In this document: one piece after another, positions 43,412 through 53,904 of the stretch
How positions within the stretch are numbered: position 1 is the first letter of the stretch
Layout: each line of letters starts with the position of its first letter
From: CAVPGP01 sp963718065
Lineage (GTDB): Bacteria > Actinomycetota > Thermoleophilia > Gaiellales > Gaiellaceae
Assembly: GCA_963718065.1 (NCBI GenBank)
Contig: CAVQYE010000019.1
Coordinates: forward strand, 62,001-126,000
DNA: 64,000 nt
Reading direction: 5' to 3'
Position numbers and translations under genes: made by a program
The notes under the pieces: model-generated
Database searches by the model: none
Seen by the model: the letters and a program-made list of their open reading frames with translations, nothing else
Told to the model about the DNA's origin: nothing

Positions 43412-44377
43412 TCACATCGGAACCGGTGTCCGGGCCAGCGCCTCCGCGACGACCTCCTCGGCGCTCGTCCCCGCGGCGCGCGCCTCGGGCGCGAGGATCA
43501 GCCGATGGGCGAGCACGGGCGCCGCGACGATCTTGACGTCGTCGGGCGAGACGTAGTCCCGCCCCTCCGCGAGCGCACGAGCCTTGGCCACGCGGAGCAG
43601 CGCGATGCCTGCACGTGGGCTGCCGCCGAGGTAGAGCCGCGGGTCGCGCCTGGTGTGCTGCAGCAGCGCGACGACGTACCGGTTGAGCGAGTCCTCGACG
43701 TAGATCGCCTTCGCATGCTCGACGAGCGCGAGCACTTCCTCGCCGTTCGTCACCGACGCCAGCGACTCGAGCGGCGTCTCCGTCGTCTGCTCGACGAGCA
43801 TGCGCGCCTCGTCGGCGAGCGGCGGGTAGCCGATCGAGAGTCGCATCGTGAAGCGGTCGAGCTGGGCTTCCGGGAGCGGGTATGTCCCCTCGTACTCGAC
43901 CGGGTTCTGCGTCGCGAGCACGAAGAACGGGCGCTGCAGCGGATAGGTGCGGCCGTCGACCGTCACCTGGTTCTCCTGCATGCACTCGAGCAGCGCGGCC
44001 TGCGTCTTCGGCGAGGCGCGGTTCACCTCGTCGACGAGCAGCACGTTCGCGAAGACGGGCCCGGGCCGGAAGCGGAAGCTGCCCGCCTCCTGGTCGTAGA
44101 CGCTGACCCCGGTGACGTCGGAGGGCAGCAGGTCGGGCGTGAACTGCAGCCGCGAGAACGAGACGTCCACCGAGCGAGCCAGCGACTTCGCAAGCGTGGT
44201 CTTCCCGACGCCGGGCAGGTCCTCGATGATCAGGTGGCCCTCGGCAACCAGGCAGAGCACGCAGTTCCGAAGGGTCTCCTCCGGCGCGTGCACGACGCGG
44301 CCGAGGTTGGCGGCGATCTCACGGAGCCGGCCGGCGGCGTCCGCGACCTCCGGGCTAGACGCCGGCTGTCCGCTCAC
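43412..44377 (-). CDS. MoxR-type AAA+ ATPase
   Basis: The 321-residue ATPase has Walker A EDLPGVGKTTLAKSLAR (51-67), Walker B VLLVDEVNRASP, sensor 1 VLATQNPVEYEG and the C-terminal lid with AGTSAEEVVAEALAR. MoxR proteins act as chaperones that activate VWA-domain partners, here DUF58. The GTG at 44377 overlaps the coaBC stop by 23 nt. Confidence 0.93.
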   Translation of the reverse strand: MSGQPASSPEVADAAGRLREIAANLGRVVHAPEETLRNCVLCLVAEGHLIIEDLPGVGKTTLAKSLARSVDVSFSRLQFTPDLLPSDVTGVSVYDQEAGSFRFRPGPVFANVLLVDEVNRASPKTQAALLECMQENQVTVDGRTYPLQRPFFVLATQNPVEYEGTYPLPEAQLDRFTMRLSIGYPPLADEARMLVEQTTETPLESLASVTNGEEVLALVEHAKAIYVEDSLNRYVVALLQHTRRDPRLYLGGSPRAGIALLRVAKARALAEGRDYVSPDDVKIVAAPVLAHRLILAPEARAAGTSAEEVVAEALARTPVPM

Positions 44378-45527
44378 GTTCCCCGATGAATGTCGTCGCG
44401 GCGTCGAGTACCGCCCTCGCGATCTCGTCCTTCGGCGCCTTCGCGATCGCCCGCTCTCCGTCGCGCGTTACGAGGGTCACCTCGTTCTCGGATGCGTCGA
44501 AGCCGATGTCTGTCCGGGACACGTCGTTGTAGACGATCAAATCGGCGTTCTTGCGGTTGAGCTTCTCGCGCGCACGCTCCAGACCCTGTTCGCCGTGGTC
44601 GGCCGCGAAACCCACCAGCACCTGGCCCGGGCGTTTCTGCTCGCCGAGCGTGCGCAGGATGTCGGTCGTCGGCGCGAGCTCGAGTGTCCAGCTCTCGTCG
44701 TCCTTGGGACGCTTGCCCGCCAGAGCCTCGGCCGGGCGGTAGTCGGCGGGCGCGGCGGCCATCACGATCACGTCGGCGTCCGCGCGGGCGAGCGCCTCGC
44801 GCAGCATGTCGTCGGCCGTCGGCGTCGGGACGGACTCGACCCCGGGCGGCGGTGCGACCGCGAGATTCGCCGCGAGGAGCGTGACCTCGGCGCCGCGTCG
44901 CCGGGCCTCCGCGGCGATCGCCACACCCATGCGCCCCGAGGCACGGTTGCCGACGAAGCGCACCGCGTCGATCGGCTCACGCGTGCCACCGGCCGAGACG
45001 ACGACGCGCAACCCGGCCAGGTCGCCGGGCCGCAGCGCGCGCTCGACGGCGGCGAAGATCTCCTGCGGCTCGACCATTCTTCCCACGCCCCACTCGCCCT
45101 CGGCCGTGTCGCCCTCATCAGGACCGACGATCTCGACGCCGCGGGCGCGCAGCGTCTCGACGTTCTGCCGCGTCGCCGGATGCGACCACATGCGGGGGTT
45201 CATCGCGGGCGCGACGAGCACCGGCCCGCGGTGCGCGAGCGCTGCTTCGGTGAGCACGTTGTCGGCGACGCCTGCGGCGAGCTTCGCGAGCGTGTTCGCC
45301 GTGCACGGTGCGACGACGAGGGCGTCGGCCCGCGTCAGGTGCAGATAGAGGTCGTCGCCGGCCGGGCGCCGCGCCAGCGCGAGGAACGTCTCCTCGGCGA
45401 CGAAGCGCTGCGCGCCGCGCGTCACGAGCGGAACGACCTCGTGGCCGGCACGGACGAAGAGTCGCGTCAGCTCGCACGCCTTGTACGCGGCGATGCCTCC
45501 GGTGACCCCGAGCAGGATCCTCGCCAT
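44355..45527 (-). CDS. coaBC: Bifunctional phosphopantothenoylcysteine decarboxylase/phosphopantothenate-cysteine ligase
   Basis: CoaBC makes 4'-phosphopantetheine in CoA synthesis. The 390-residue protein has a flavin-binding CoaC half (ILLGVTGGIAAYKACELTRLF; the decarboxylase signature with APAMNPRMW) and a CoaB half (VVVSAGGTREPIDAVRFVGNRASGRMGVAIA; RKNADLIVYNDVSR). ATG 45527 gives the normal N-terminus; longer frames enter a non-coding palindrome. Confidence 0.95.
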   Translation of the reverse strand: MARILLGVTGGIAAYKACELTRLFVRAGHEVVPLVTRGAQRFVAEETFLALARRPAGDDLYLHLTRADALVVAPCTANTLAKLAAGVADNVLTEAALAHRGPVLVAPAMNPRMWSHPATRQNVETLRARGVEIVGPDEGDTAEGEWGVGRMVEPQEIFAAVERALRPGDLAGLRVVVSAGGTREPIDAVRFVGNRASGRMGVAIAAEARRRGAEVTLLAANLAVAPPPGVESVPTPTADDMLREALARADADVIVMAAAPADYRPAEALAGKRPKDDESWTLELAPTTDILRTLGEQKRPGQVLVGFAADHGEQGLERAREKLNRKNADLIVYNDVSRTDIGFDASENEVTLVTRDGERAIAKAPKDEIARAVLDAATTFIGERERTAGV

Positions 45528-45596
45528 GGACGCATTGTGCCTACAAAACGGCCAAAAATCGCAGAGCGCCCACAAACGCCGAGACGCCCGGCCCTA

Positions 45597-45693
45597 GATG
45601 GTTGATGCCACGACAGGGCACGCCTGGATGGTGGCCCAGGCACGGCTTGGCCTGAACCATCCCCAGGCACACCCCGCCGCGGCACCAACCATC
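45597..45693. repeat. 97-bp imperfect palindrome between rpoZ and coaBC
   Basis: Outer arms GATGGTTGATGCC (45597-45609) and GGCACCAACCATC (45681-45693) match at 12 of 13. Inner arms 45616-45632 and 45656-45674 are near-complementary (GGGCACGCCTGGATGGT against GGGTGTGCCTGGGGATGGT). A further CAGGC/GCCTG stem lies at the tip. The element contains no convincing gene; a 65-codon frame across it is probably spurious. It could be a cruciform, a leader-RNA structure for coaBC or a MITE-like repeat. Confidence 0.65.
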
Positions 45694-45734
45694 CGGCCGA
45701 GCGTCGTCTACCTGAGTGACTCCGAAGAAATGAG

Positions 45735-45763
45735 GCGGCTGCGAGACGAAGCCTCGCGACCGC
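45735..45763 (-). terminator. Probable terminator of rpoZ
   Basis: On the minus strand GCGG-T-CGCGAGGC and GTCTCGC-A-GCCGC fold around a TTC loop with one mismatch. CTCATTTCTTC follows. It begins 10 nt past the rpoZ stop. Confidence 0.6.
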
Positions 45764-45773
45764 AGACGATTCG

Positions 45774-46007
45774 CTACTTGCTGGTGTACTTGTAGGCGAT
45801 CTTGCCCTCGGCGATCTCTTCGAGGGCCATTGTCAGGTAGTTCTTCGAGCGGGACTCGACCAGCGGCGGGGCGACATCGTCAAACGTGCCTTCGCCGAGC
45901 TGGTGGTGGTAGTTGTTGATCTGCCGGGCGCGCTTCGCGGCGACGATCACCAGCGAGTAGCGCGAGTCGACATGATCGAGGAGCTTGTCGATGCGTGGAG
46001 AGATCAT
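45774..46007 (-). CDS. rpoZ: RNA polymerase omega subunit
   Basis: The 77-residue omega subunit aids RNA polymerase assembly. MISPRIDKLLDHVDSRYSLVIVAAKRARQIN is canonical, as is the C-terminal AYK-type end (EEIAEGKIAYKY). The ATG overlaps the gmk stop (ATGA). mihF-gmk-rpoZ-coaBC is a standard actinobacterial order. Confidence 0.95.
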   Translation of the reverse strand: MISPRIDKLLDHVDSRYSLVIVAAKRARQINNYHHQLGEGTFDDVAPPLVESRSKNYLTMALEEIAEGKIAYKYTSK

Positions 46008-46594
46008 TGCGGCGCCATGGTACCTGCGGAATTCAAAGCCCGGGCGACGATCTCCGCCAGCTCGTCCGCGGCGCGGTCGAGGTCGTCGTTGTCGACGACA
46101 TGGTCGAAGGCCTCGCGCTCCTCCAGCTGGCGCCGCGCCATCTCGATCCGCTCGTCGATCACGCCCGTGCTCTCGGTCGCGCGATCGCGGAGGCGCCGCT
46201 CGAGCTCCACGACCGGCGCCGTGACGAAGATCGTGACCGCGTTCTGCTCGCGTCGCTTGACGCGCAGCGCGCCCTCGGTCTCGAGCTCGAGGAGCGGTGC
46301 CTTGCCCTCGGCGTGCAACCGCTCGATCTCGGATCGCAACGTGCCGTAGCGGTTGCCGACGTAGTCGACCCATTCGAGGAACTCCCCCGCATCGATCTTC
46401 CGGTCGAACTCCTCGCGCGAGAGGAACCAGTAGTCGACGCCGTCGTCTTCGCCTGGCCGCTGGGCGCGCGTCGTCGCCGATACGGTGGCCGCCAGCTCGG
46501 CGAATCGGGGCAGGACGAGCTTGATCAGCGTTCCCTTACCGGCGCCGGAAGGGCCGGTGACGACGAAGACCGGCCTACCGGTTGAAGAGGCCAA
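46004..46594 (-). CDS. gmk: Guanylate kinase
   Basis: Gmk phosphorylates GMP to GDP. The P-loop is GPSGAGKGT (14-22), followed by SATTRAQRPGEDDGVDYWFLSREEF and the GMP-contact region NRYGT. Length (196) is typical. TTG 46594 is the only start in front of the conserved N-terminus and overlaps mihF by 20 nt. Confidence 0.95.
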   Translation of the reverse strand: MASSTGRPVFVVTGPSGAGKGTLIKLVLPRFAELAATVSATTRAQRPGEDDGVDYWFLSREEFDRKIDAGEFLEWVDYVGNRYGTLRSEIERLHAEGKAPLLELETEGALRVKRREQNAVTIFVTAPVVELERRLRDRATESTGVIDERIEMARRQLEEREAFDHVVDNDDLDRAADELAEIVARALNSAGTMAPQ

Positions 46595-46901
46595 TGAGCT
46601 CCGCGCGCTGACGCTCGGAAAGGCCGCCGACCGTCTTCGACTGGCTGATCCGGCACTGGTTCAGAAACCGTGCCGCCTTGACGCGCCCGAACTTCGGCAC
46701 CGCCATCAGCATGTCGAAGACCTTTGCCGTCGAGACCCATTCGGGCGGGTCGCTGAGGATCTCCTCGATCGACACCGTGCCCGACTTCAGATCCTTCTTC
46801 AGCTGCGCCCGCTTGACCCGGATGTCGTTCGCGCGTTTGAGGGCCTCCATGCGTTGGTCCAGTGAACGGACCGGCGCCTGTGCCTGGGTCTGCGGCGTCA
46901 T
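46575..46901 (-). CDS. mihF: Actinobacterial-type integration host factor
   Basis: MihF is a small nucleoid protein of actinobacteria. The 108-residue product has the helical core with KRANDIRVKRAQLKKDLKSG and the helix-two-turn-helix DNA-binding end (MAVPKFGRVKAARFLNQCRIS). It is strong evidence for an actinobacterial genome. Its promoter is the best sigma-70-like one in the window apart from the SOS gene, and the mRNA appears leaderless. Confidence 0.95.
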   Translation of the reverse strand: MTPQTQAQAPVRSLDQRMEALKRANDIRVKRAQLKKDLKSGTVSIEEILSDPPEWVSTAKVFDMLMAVPKFGRVKAARFLNQCRISQSKTVGGLSERQRAELIGLFNR

Positions 46902-46909
46902 GGCGCGGG

Positions 46910-46937
46910 AGTCTACCAACCTCCACGCGGCGGTCAA
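46910..46937 (-). promoter_or_regulatory. Promoter of mihF-gmk-rpoZ
   Basis: On the minus strand TTGACC (46937-46932), a 16-bp spacer and TAGACT (46915-46910) are followed after 8 nt by ATG 46901. A transcript would begin at or next to the start codon. Confidence 0.75.
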
Positions 46938-46975
46938 ACGTGAACAGATTGGCGAGATTTCCAGGGTTTTTGTCG

Positions 46976-47851
46976 CTACACTCTCGACTTCCGGTCGAGA
47001 GTTGCCCCACTTGGCAACGGACCGGCGTGTGCCAAACCTCTCGCCTCGGCCGGATCGGACAGGCCGAGTGCCGCGGTCTCGGCCGCCAGCTCGGCCCGGA
47101 TGCGAGCAGGTGCATCGGGGTCCGCAAAGAGCACCGTCCCGATCGCGACGTGCGTCGCGCCGGCGGCGACGAGCTCGAGTGCGTCGCGTCCGGTCTGCAC
47201 GCCTCCCATGCCGACGATTGGCATGCGGGTGGCCTCGTATGCCATGAAGACGGCGGCGAGCGCGACCGGCTTCAGCGCCGGGCCGGAGTAGCCGCCAACC
47301 CTGCGTGCAAGCCGCGGAAGGAGCGTCCGCTCGTCGAGGGCAAGGCCGCGGAGCGTGTTGACGAGCGAGAGGCCGTCGGCGCCCGCGGCCTGCACCGCGC
47401 GCGCGACCTCGGGCAGATCGGGCAGAGCCGGCGACAGCTTCGCCCAGAGTGGTTTCGTGGTCGCGGCGCGGCACGCGGCGACGATCGCCGCGGCCGAATC
47501 GGCTGCCTCGTCGACGTTCGGGCACGAGAGGTTGAGCTCGATCTCGTCGACGTCGCCGCTCGCGTCGAGTGCCGAGCACGTCTCCGCGTACTCGGTGGCC
47601 GAGAAGCCGCCGACGGAGACCCACAGGACGAGATGCGCGAGCTGCGGCAGGACGTTTTGCAGGAATGCGTCGCGCCCGGGGTTCTGCAAGCCGATCGAAT
47701 TCAGCATCCCGCTCTCGGTCTCTGCGATCCGCGGCGGGTCGTTCCCCTCCCGCGGCAAAGGGGTGACGGTCTTCGTGACGAAGGCGTCCAGCTCGGCCGC
47801 GACGGAGGGCGCCGTGAGGGCGTCGAGGCAGCCCGAGGCGTTCAGGAGCAT
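46976..47851 (-). CDS. pyrD: Dihydroorotate dehydrogenase, class 1B catalytic subunit
   Basis: The 291-residue FMN enzyme oxidises dihydroorotate to orotate. Motifs are NASGCLDALTAP (start), TKTVTPLPREGNDPPR, NSIGLQNPG, LNLSCPNV with the class 1 active-site Cys (SCPN), WAKLSP and GMGGVQTGRDALE. ATG 47851 overlaps the pyrK stop. Presence of PyrK immediately before indicates the heterotetrameric NAD-linked type. Confidence 0.94.
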   Translation of the reverse strand: MLLNASGCLDALTAPSVAAELDAFVTKTVTPLPREGNDPPRIAETESGMLNSIGLQNPGRDAFLQNVLPQLAHLVLWVSVGGFSATEYAETCSALDASGDVDEIELNLSCPNVDEAADSAAAIVAACRAATTKPLWAKLSPALPDLPEVARAVQAAGADGLSLVNTLRGLALDERTLLPRLARRVGGYSGPALKPVALAAVFMAYEATRMPIVGMGGVQTGRDALELVAAGATHVAIGTVLFADPDAPARIRAELAAETAALGLSDPAEARGLAHAGPLPSGATLDRKSRV

Positions 47852-48517
47852 CACGCTGCCGCCACCAGCACGGGGCCTTCGACGCACAGCCGCTTCCAGT
47901 GCCCGTCGACCTCCACGACGCAGCCGTAGCACGCGCCGTAGCCGCAGGCCATCGGCGCCTCCCAGGCGAGCTGTGCGCCGGGCTGCAGCGCGGCGAGCGC
48001 GGCGAGCATCGGCTCGGGGCCGCAGGCGAGGACGTCGTAGCCCGGCTCGACCGCCTCGGTCACGAGCACGGGGTCGATCACGACCTCGGCGTTCGGCACG
48101 AGCGCCGCGGCCTCCGCGTGCCAGGCGCTGCGGAAGCCGAGCACCGCCGGCGGGCCGCCGAGGGCCGCCGAGAGATACGGCAGCGGGGCGATGCCGATGC
48201 CGCCGCCGACAAGGAGCGGCCGCTCGACGTCAAGGCGAAAGCCGTTGCCGAGCGGGCCCGAAGCACGTGGAGGACGTCTCCCACTTCGACCTCGGCGAGC
48301 GCGCGCGTCCCCGGCCCGATCGGATCGACAGGAAGGCGAGCTCGCCGGCCGGCGCCAGGCAGAGGGACATCGGCCGCGGCAGCAGCCGGCCGGGCGCCTC
48401 GAGCATGAAGAACTGGCCCGGCACGCCCGGCTCGAGCCCGCCGCGGCCGACCCGCAGGAGAACGTACGGGCCAACCGACTCGACGCCGGTGACGCTAAGC
48501 GCTTCGCGCTTCTGCAT
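47851..48517 (-). CDS. pyrK: Dihydroorotate dehydrogenase electron-transfer subunit, frame break
   Basis: PyrK carries FAD and a 2Fe-2S cluster and passes electrons to NAD. N-terminal LLPRPMSLCLAP (FAD-binding RxxS-type motif), GGGIGIAPLPYLSAALG (NAD site) and the cluster motif MACGYGACYGC...KRLC are present. The frame shifts once or twice in 48240-48360. ATG 48517 overlaps the end of carB by 23 nt. Confidence 0.88.
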
Positions 48518-51500
48518 CGAGCCGTTCCTGGAGCGAGAGAGCGTGCTCCGTCCGCGCGTTCGCGATCGCGTGCACGGCCGCCGCTGCGACCCGTGATCGT
48601 CGTGATGCAGGGCACGCGGGCGATCAGCGCCGCCTCGCGGATCGGGTAGCCGTCCGAGCGCGCGTTGCGCTCCCTGCGGCGTGTTGACGACGAGGTCGCA
48701 GCGCCCGCGCCGGATCAGCTCGACGACCGTGTCGCCACCTTCCGCGACCTTGGCGACCTCCTCGACCTCGAGGCCGACGGCGGCGAGCGCGTCCGCGGTG
48801 CCGCCGGTCGCGCAGAGCGCGAAGCCGAGGCCCGCCAGGGCGGCCGCGCGATCGGCACGAGCGCCGGCTTGTCGCGCGTCGCGCACGGACAGGAACGCTC
48901 GTCCCTGCGGTCGGCAGCGGCCGGCCGGCGGCACGCTCGGCCTTCGCGAAGGCGGTCGGATAGTCGCGGCGGTCGCCATCACCTCGCCGGTCGAGCGCAT
49001 CTCCGGGCCGAGCACCGGGTCGGCGCCGGCAAAGCGCGCGAACGGGAGCACGGCCGCCTTGACGCTGCACCTGCGACGGCGCCCGCTCCGGCGGCAGGCC
49101 GAGCTCGGTCGAGCGCGTTCCCGACGGCGAGCCGGCAGGCAGCGTCGACGAGGTTCACGCCGGTCGCCTTGCTCGCGAACGGCACGGTCCGCGAGGCACG
49201 CGGGTTCACCTCGAGCACGTAGACCTCGCCGCCGGCGATCGCGAGCTGGACGTTGAGGAGGCCGACGACGCCGAGCGCCGGCGCCGAGCCGCCGGACGAC
49301 GTGGCGGATCTCGACGTACGCGCCTGCGTCGAGCGAGGGCGCCGGCAGGACGCAGGACGAGTCGCCGGAGTGGACGCCGGCCTCCTCGACGTGCTCGCAT
49401 CACCGCGGCGACGTAGGTGTCGGTGCCGTCGCAGAGCGCGTCGACGTCGATCTCGACCGCGTTCTCGAGGAAGCGGTCGACGAGCAGGCGGCCGTGCTGC
49501 CGACGGCTGCATCGCGTCCTCGATCTCGTCGGCCGCGTAGCAGACGCGCATCGACGCGGCCGCCGAGCACGTACGAAGGGCGGACGAGCACCGGGTAGCC
49601 GATCCGCTCGGCGATCGTCGATCGCCTCGTCGGCGGTCTCGGCGATCCCCCACTCCGGGCAGCGAACACCGAGCCTCCGCGGCGAGCCGCCGAAGCGCTC
49701 GCGGTCCTCGGCCAGGTCGATCGCGTCGAACGGCGTGCCGAGGATCCGTGAAGCCGGCGTCGCTCGATCGCGCGCGCGAGCTTCAGCGGCGTCTGGCCGC
49801 CGAACTGGATGCACGACGCCGACCGGCTGCTCGCGCTCCAGCACCGCGAGCACCGCCTCGTCGTCGAGCGGCTCGAAGTAGAGGCGGTCGGAGGTGTCGT
49901 AGTCGGTGGAGACGGTCTCCGGGTTGCAGTTGACCATCACCGCCTCGTAGCCGAGCGCGCGGAAGCTCTGCGCGGCGTGGACGCAGCAGTAGTCGAACTC
50001 GATCCCCTGGCCGATGCGGTTCGGGCCGCGAGCCGAGGATCACGACGGACCGGCCCGGCTCGGGCTGCGCCTCGTCCAGCCTCGCCCCACGTCGAGTAGA
50101 AGTAGTTCGAGCTGCGCGTCGACCTCGCCGGCGCAGGAGTCGACGCGGCGGTACGCAGGCCGGATGCCGTGCTCGCGGGCAGTCGGCAGGCCCGCCGCGG
50201 CCAGATCGGCGTCCGACCACCCGGCACGCTTCGCCCGCAGCGTGTCGCCTGAGTGAAGCGTCTCGCGGAGGCGGTCGATCTCGGCGCCGAACCAGGGATG
50301 GAGGCCCTCGGGCAGGTCGGCGAGCGCTCCCACGGAGTCGCGGCCCCAGCGTCGAGCTCGCGGCTGCGGAACGCCTTCATGAACGCCTCGGCGAACGTGC
50401 GGCCGATGCCCATCGTCTCGCCGACCGACTTCATCTGCGTGCCGAGCGTCTGGTCGGCGCCGGGGAACTTCTCGAAGGCGAAGCGCGGGAACTTGACGAC
50501 GACGTAGTCGAGCGTCGGCTCGAAGCTGGCGGGCGTCGTGCCGGTGAGGTCGTTCGGGATCTCGTCGAGCGTGTAGCCGACGGCGAGCTTCGCCGCGACC
50601 TTCGCGATCGGATAGCCGGTCGCCTTCGACGCGAGCGCAGACGAGCGCGAGACGCGCGGGTTCATCTCGATCACGCGCAGCTCGCCGGTCTCGCGGTCGC
50701 GCGCGAACTGGATGTTCGAGCCGCCGGTGTCGACGCCGACCGCGCGGATGACCGCGACGGCCGCGTCGCGCAGCTCCTGGTAGGCCTCGTCGGAGAGCGT
50801 CATCTGCGGCGCGACGGTGACCGAGTCGCCCGTGTGCACGCCCATCGGGTCGAGGTTCTCGATCGAGCAGACGATGACGACGTTGTCCGCCCGGTCGCGC
50901 ACGACCTCGAGCTCGAACTCGTCCCAGCCGCGCACCGACTCCTCGACGAGCACCTGGCCGATCGGGCTCTCCGCGAGCCCGAGCTCCACCTGCCGGCGCA
51001 GCTCGGCTCGGTATAGGACGAAGCCGCCGCCGTGACCGCCGAGCGTGAAGGCCGGCCGGACGACGGCCGGCAGCGCGATCGCCCGCGAGCTGCGTCAGCG
51101 CGGTGACGATGCGCGACTTCGGGACGCGCAGGCCGCACGGACTCGACCGCGTCGCGGAACGAGCTCGCGGTCCTCGGCGCGTGCGATCGCGTCGAGGCCC
51201 GCGCCGATCAGCTCGACGCCGAGCTCGTCGAGAACGCCCTCCTCGCGCAGCTCGCGCGCGAGGTTGAGCGCGGTCTGGCCGCCCATCGTCGGCAGCAGCG
51301 CATCGGGCCGCTCGCGCTCGCAGGACGTCCGCCACCGCCTCGACGTCGAGCGGCTCGAGATACGTGCGGTCGGCGAAGCCCGGGTCGGTCATGATCGTCG
51401 CCGGGTTCGAGTTGACGACGATCGTGCGGAAGCCGTCCTCGCGCAGCACCTTCAGCGCCTGGCAGCCGGCGTAGTCGAACTCGCAGGCCTGGCCGATCAC

Positions 51501-51554
51501 GATCGGGCCGGAGCCGATCAGGCAGATCGAATGGATGTCGTCACGCCGCGGCAC
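48495..51554 (-). CDS. carB: Carbamoyl-phosphate synthase large subunit, many frame breaks
   Basis: CarB makes carbamoyl phosphate from ammonia, bicarbonate and two ATP. The start reads PRRDDIHSICLIGSGPIVIGQACEFDYAGCQALKVL. An intact central block (50989-50400) holds ATP-grasp motifs (QFARDRETGELRVIEMNPRVSRSSALASKATGYPIAKVAAKLAVG). The second half repeats IVVNCNPETVSTDYD-like and EVNPRASRTVPFASKATG segments. The span gives about 1,020 residues, slightly short of 1,060-1,100. At least ten indels break it, mostly outside the central block. GTG 51554 overlaps the carA stop. Confidence 0.85.
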
Positions 51555-52593
51555 GGCGCACCTCCTCGACCCAGTCGTCGAGAATCGACCAGGCGTCGTG
51601 CGGGCCGGGGCCTGCCTCGGGGTGGAACTGCACCGAGCGCGCGCGCAGCTCCGGGATAGTCGAGGCCCTCGACGGTGCCGTCGTAGAGCGACACGTGCGT
51701 GACGTCGCGGTCCGTCGCTCGGCGCGACCGCGAAGCCGTGGTTCTGGCTCGTGACGAGCACGCGGCCGGTCTCGCGCTCGAGCACCGGATGGTTGGCGCC
51801 GCGGTGGCCGAACGGCAGCTTGAAGGTCTCGTGGCCGGTCGCGAGCGCGAGCAGCTGGTGGCCGAGGCAGATGCCGAGCACGCTCGTGCGGCCGAGCAGC
51901 GACCGAAGCTCCGCGACCTCGTCGACGAGCGGCTCTGGATCGCCCGGCCCGTTCGAGAGCAGCACGCCGTCGAAGGCTGCCAGCGTCGTCGGCCGTCGAC
52001 GTCGTGCGGGACAGACGGTCACCGATGCCCCGGCGCCGGCGAGGCGGCGCAGGATCGAGCGCTTGGCGCCGTAGTCGACGACCGCGACGCGCACGTCGCC
52101 GCAGTCCGAGTAGACGTACGGCTCCGCCATCGAGACGTCGTGCACGAGTGCAGCGCCCTGTCATGGACGGCTGGCCCTTGACGGTCGCGAGCGCCTCGTC
52201 GACCGACGAGTCTCCGGCGACGACCGCGGCGCGCATCGCGCCCGCTTCGCGGAGGTGCAGCACGAGCGAGCGCGTGTCGATCTCCGTGAGCGCCGACGAT
52301 GCCGTGCTCGTGAAGCCAGTCGGTCCACTCCGGCCCACGCGCCTCGCGCATCAGCGACGGCCCGCGCGTGCGGGCGCGTCGACTCCGACCGCGCGGCCGC
52401 GACGCCGTAGTTGCCGATCATCGGCGCGGTGAAGCAGACGATCTGCTCCGCAGAAGCTCGGGTCGGTGACGACCTCCTGGTAGCCGGTCATCGCGGTCGT
52501 GAAGACGGCCTCGCCGAACGCGTGACCCTCGGCGCCGACCGACTCGCCCGCGAACACCGTGCCGTCCTCGAGGACGAGGAATCCGGCCGTCAT
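51541..52593 (-). CDS. carA: Carbamoyl-phosphate synthase small subunit, frame breaks
   Basis: CarA supplies ammonia from glutamine. The start is MTAGFLVLEDGTVFAGESVGA with FGEAVFTTAMTGYQEV. The amidotransferase half has LLSNGPGDPEPL, VLGICLGHQLLALA with the nucleophile Cys of GICLGHQ, and a C-terminal HPEAGPGPHD carrying the triad His and Glu. An extra base near 52447 is one of several indels. The ATG at 52593 overlaps the pyrC stop (ATGA). Confidence 0.88.
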
Positions 52594-53904
52594 GCGTACA
52601 CCAGCCGGCCGGCCGCGATCGTGGCTTCACCTTGCCGCGCAGCCGCTCGCCGAGCAGCCACGAGTTGACGGAGCGCGAGCGGAAGCCGTCCTCGCTGACC
52701 CGCCAGTTCGCGTTCAGGTCGAGCAGCACGAGGTTCGCCGCGGCGCCGACGGCGACCGCCGGCCGCTCGAGCCCGAAGATCCGCGCCGGGCCGGCCGACA
52801 TCCGCTCGAGCAGCGTCTCGAGCGGGACGCAGGCCCGGCTCGACGAGGTGCGTGTAGAGCGCGGCGAACGCTGTCTCGAGGCCGGTGACGCCGAACGGCG
52901 CCGCCTCGAACGGCACGTCCTTCTCCTGCGCGCGCGTGCGGCGCGTGGTCGGTCGCGACCGCGCCGATCGTGCCGTCGCGGAGCGCCTCGATCAGCGCGG
53001 CGCGGTCGTCGCTCGGTGCCGAGCGGCGGGTTCATCTTCAGGTTCGAGTCGAGGGAGCGGACGACCTCGTCGGTGAGGCACGAGGTGGTGCGGCGTCACC
53101 TCGCCGCTCGCCGCGACGCCGGCGGCCTGGGCGCGGCGCAGCAGCGTCGACCGACTCGCGCGCGGAGAGGTGCATCAGGTGCAGCGGGCTGCCGCGTCGT
53201 ACGCGGCGAGCGAGAGCTCGCGCGCGACGCCGAGGCTCTCGCCGAGCGACGGCCAGCCGCCGAGCCCGAGCTCGGCCGAGACGGCGCCCACGTGCATGTG
53301 GCCGCCGCGTGTGAGCGTCGGCTCCTCGCAGTGGAGCGCGAGCGCGCCGGCCGGTGATCGCGTTGTACTCGAGCGCGCGCCGCATCAGGCCGGCCGTCGC
53401 GACCGGGCGGCCGTCGTCGGTGAAGGCGGCGGCGCCCGCGTCGGCGAGCTCGCCCATCTCGGTCAGCTGCGGCCCCTGCTGGCCCATGGTGATCGCCGCC
53501 AGTGAAGCCGACCGGCGATCTCGGCCTCCTGCGCGCGCCTGCTCGACAGCGGCCGCGCAGCACGTCGGTCGAGTCGACGACCGGCTCGGTGTTCGGCATC
53601 GCGAGGATCGCGCAGTAGCCGCCGGCCGCGGCCGCGGCCGTGCCGGAGGCGATCGTCTCCTCGTCCTCGCGGCCCGGCGTGCGCAGGTGCACGTGCGGGT
53701 CGACGAACGCCGGCGCGAGCACGAGCCCGGCGCCGTCGATCACGCGATGGCCGTTCGCGTCGAGCCCGTGTCCGAGCTGCGCGATCGACGCCGCCGTCGA
53801 CGCGAACGTCGAGCACCGCGTCGACGCCGCTCGGCGGGATCGAGGACGCGCGCGCCGCGGACGACGAGGTCTCTCGCCGGCGCCTGCTTGCCGACGAGCA
53901 TCAT
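52590..53904 (-). CDS. pyrC: Dihydroorotase (type I), frame breaks
   Basis: Dihydroorotase cyclises carbamoyl aspartate. LVLAPAFVDPHVHLRTPGRED has the HxH zinc pair, and GYCAILAMPNTEPVVDS follows. Later DGRPVATAGLMRRALEYN and LHLMHLSARESVDAA (zinc His region) and the ending GFRSRSVNSWLLGERLRGKV are spread across frames. About 430 residues are expected. ATG 53904 overlaps the pyrB stop. Confidence 0.85.

Noticed and set aside
45598..45795. 65-codon plus-strand frame between coaBC and rpoZ
   Set aside because: It is produced by the palindrome and overlaps the rpoZ end and terminator; no Shine-Dalgarno or homology is evident.
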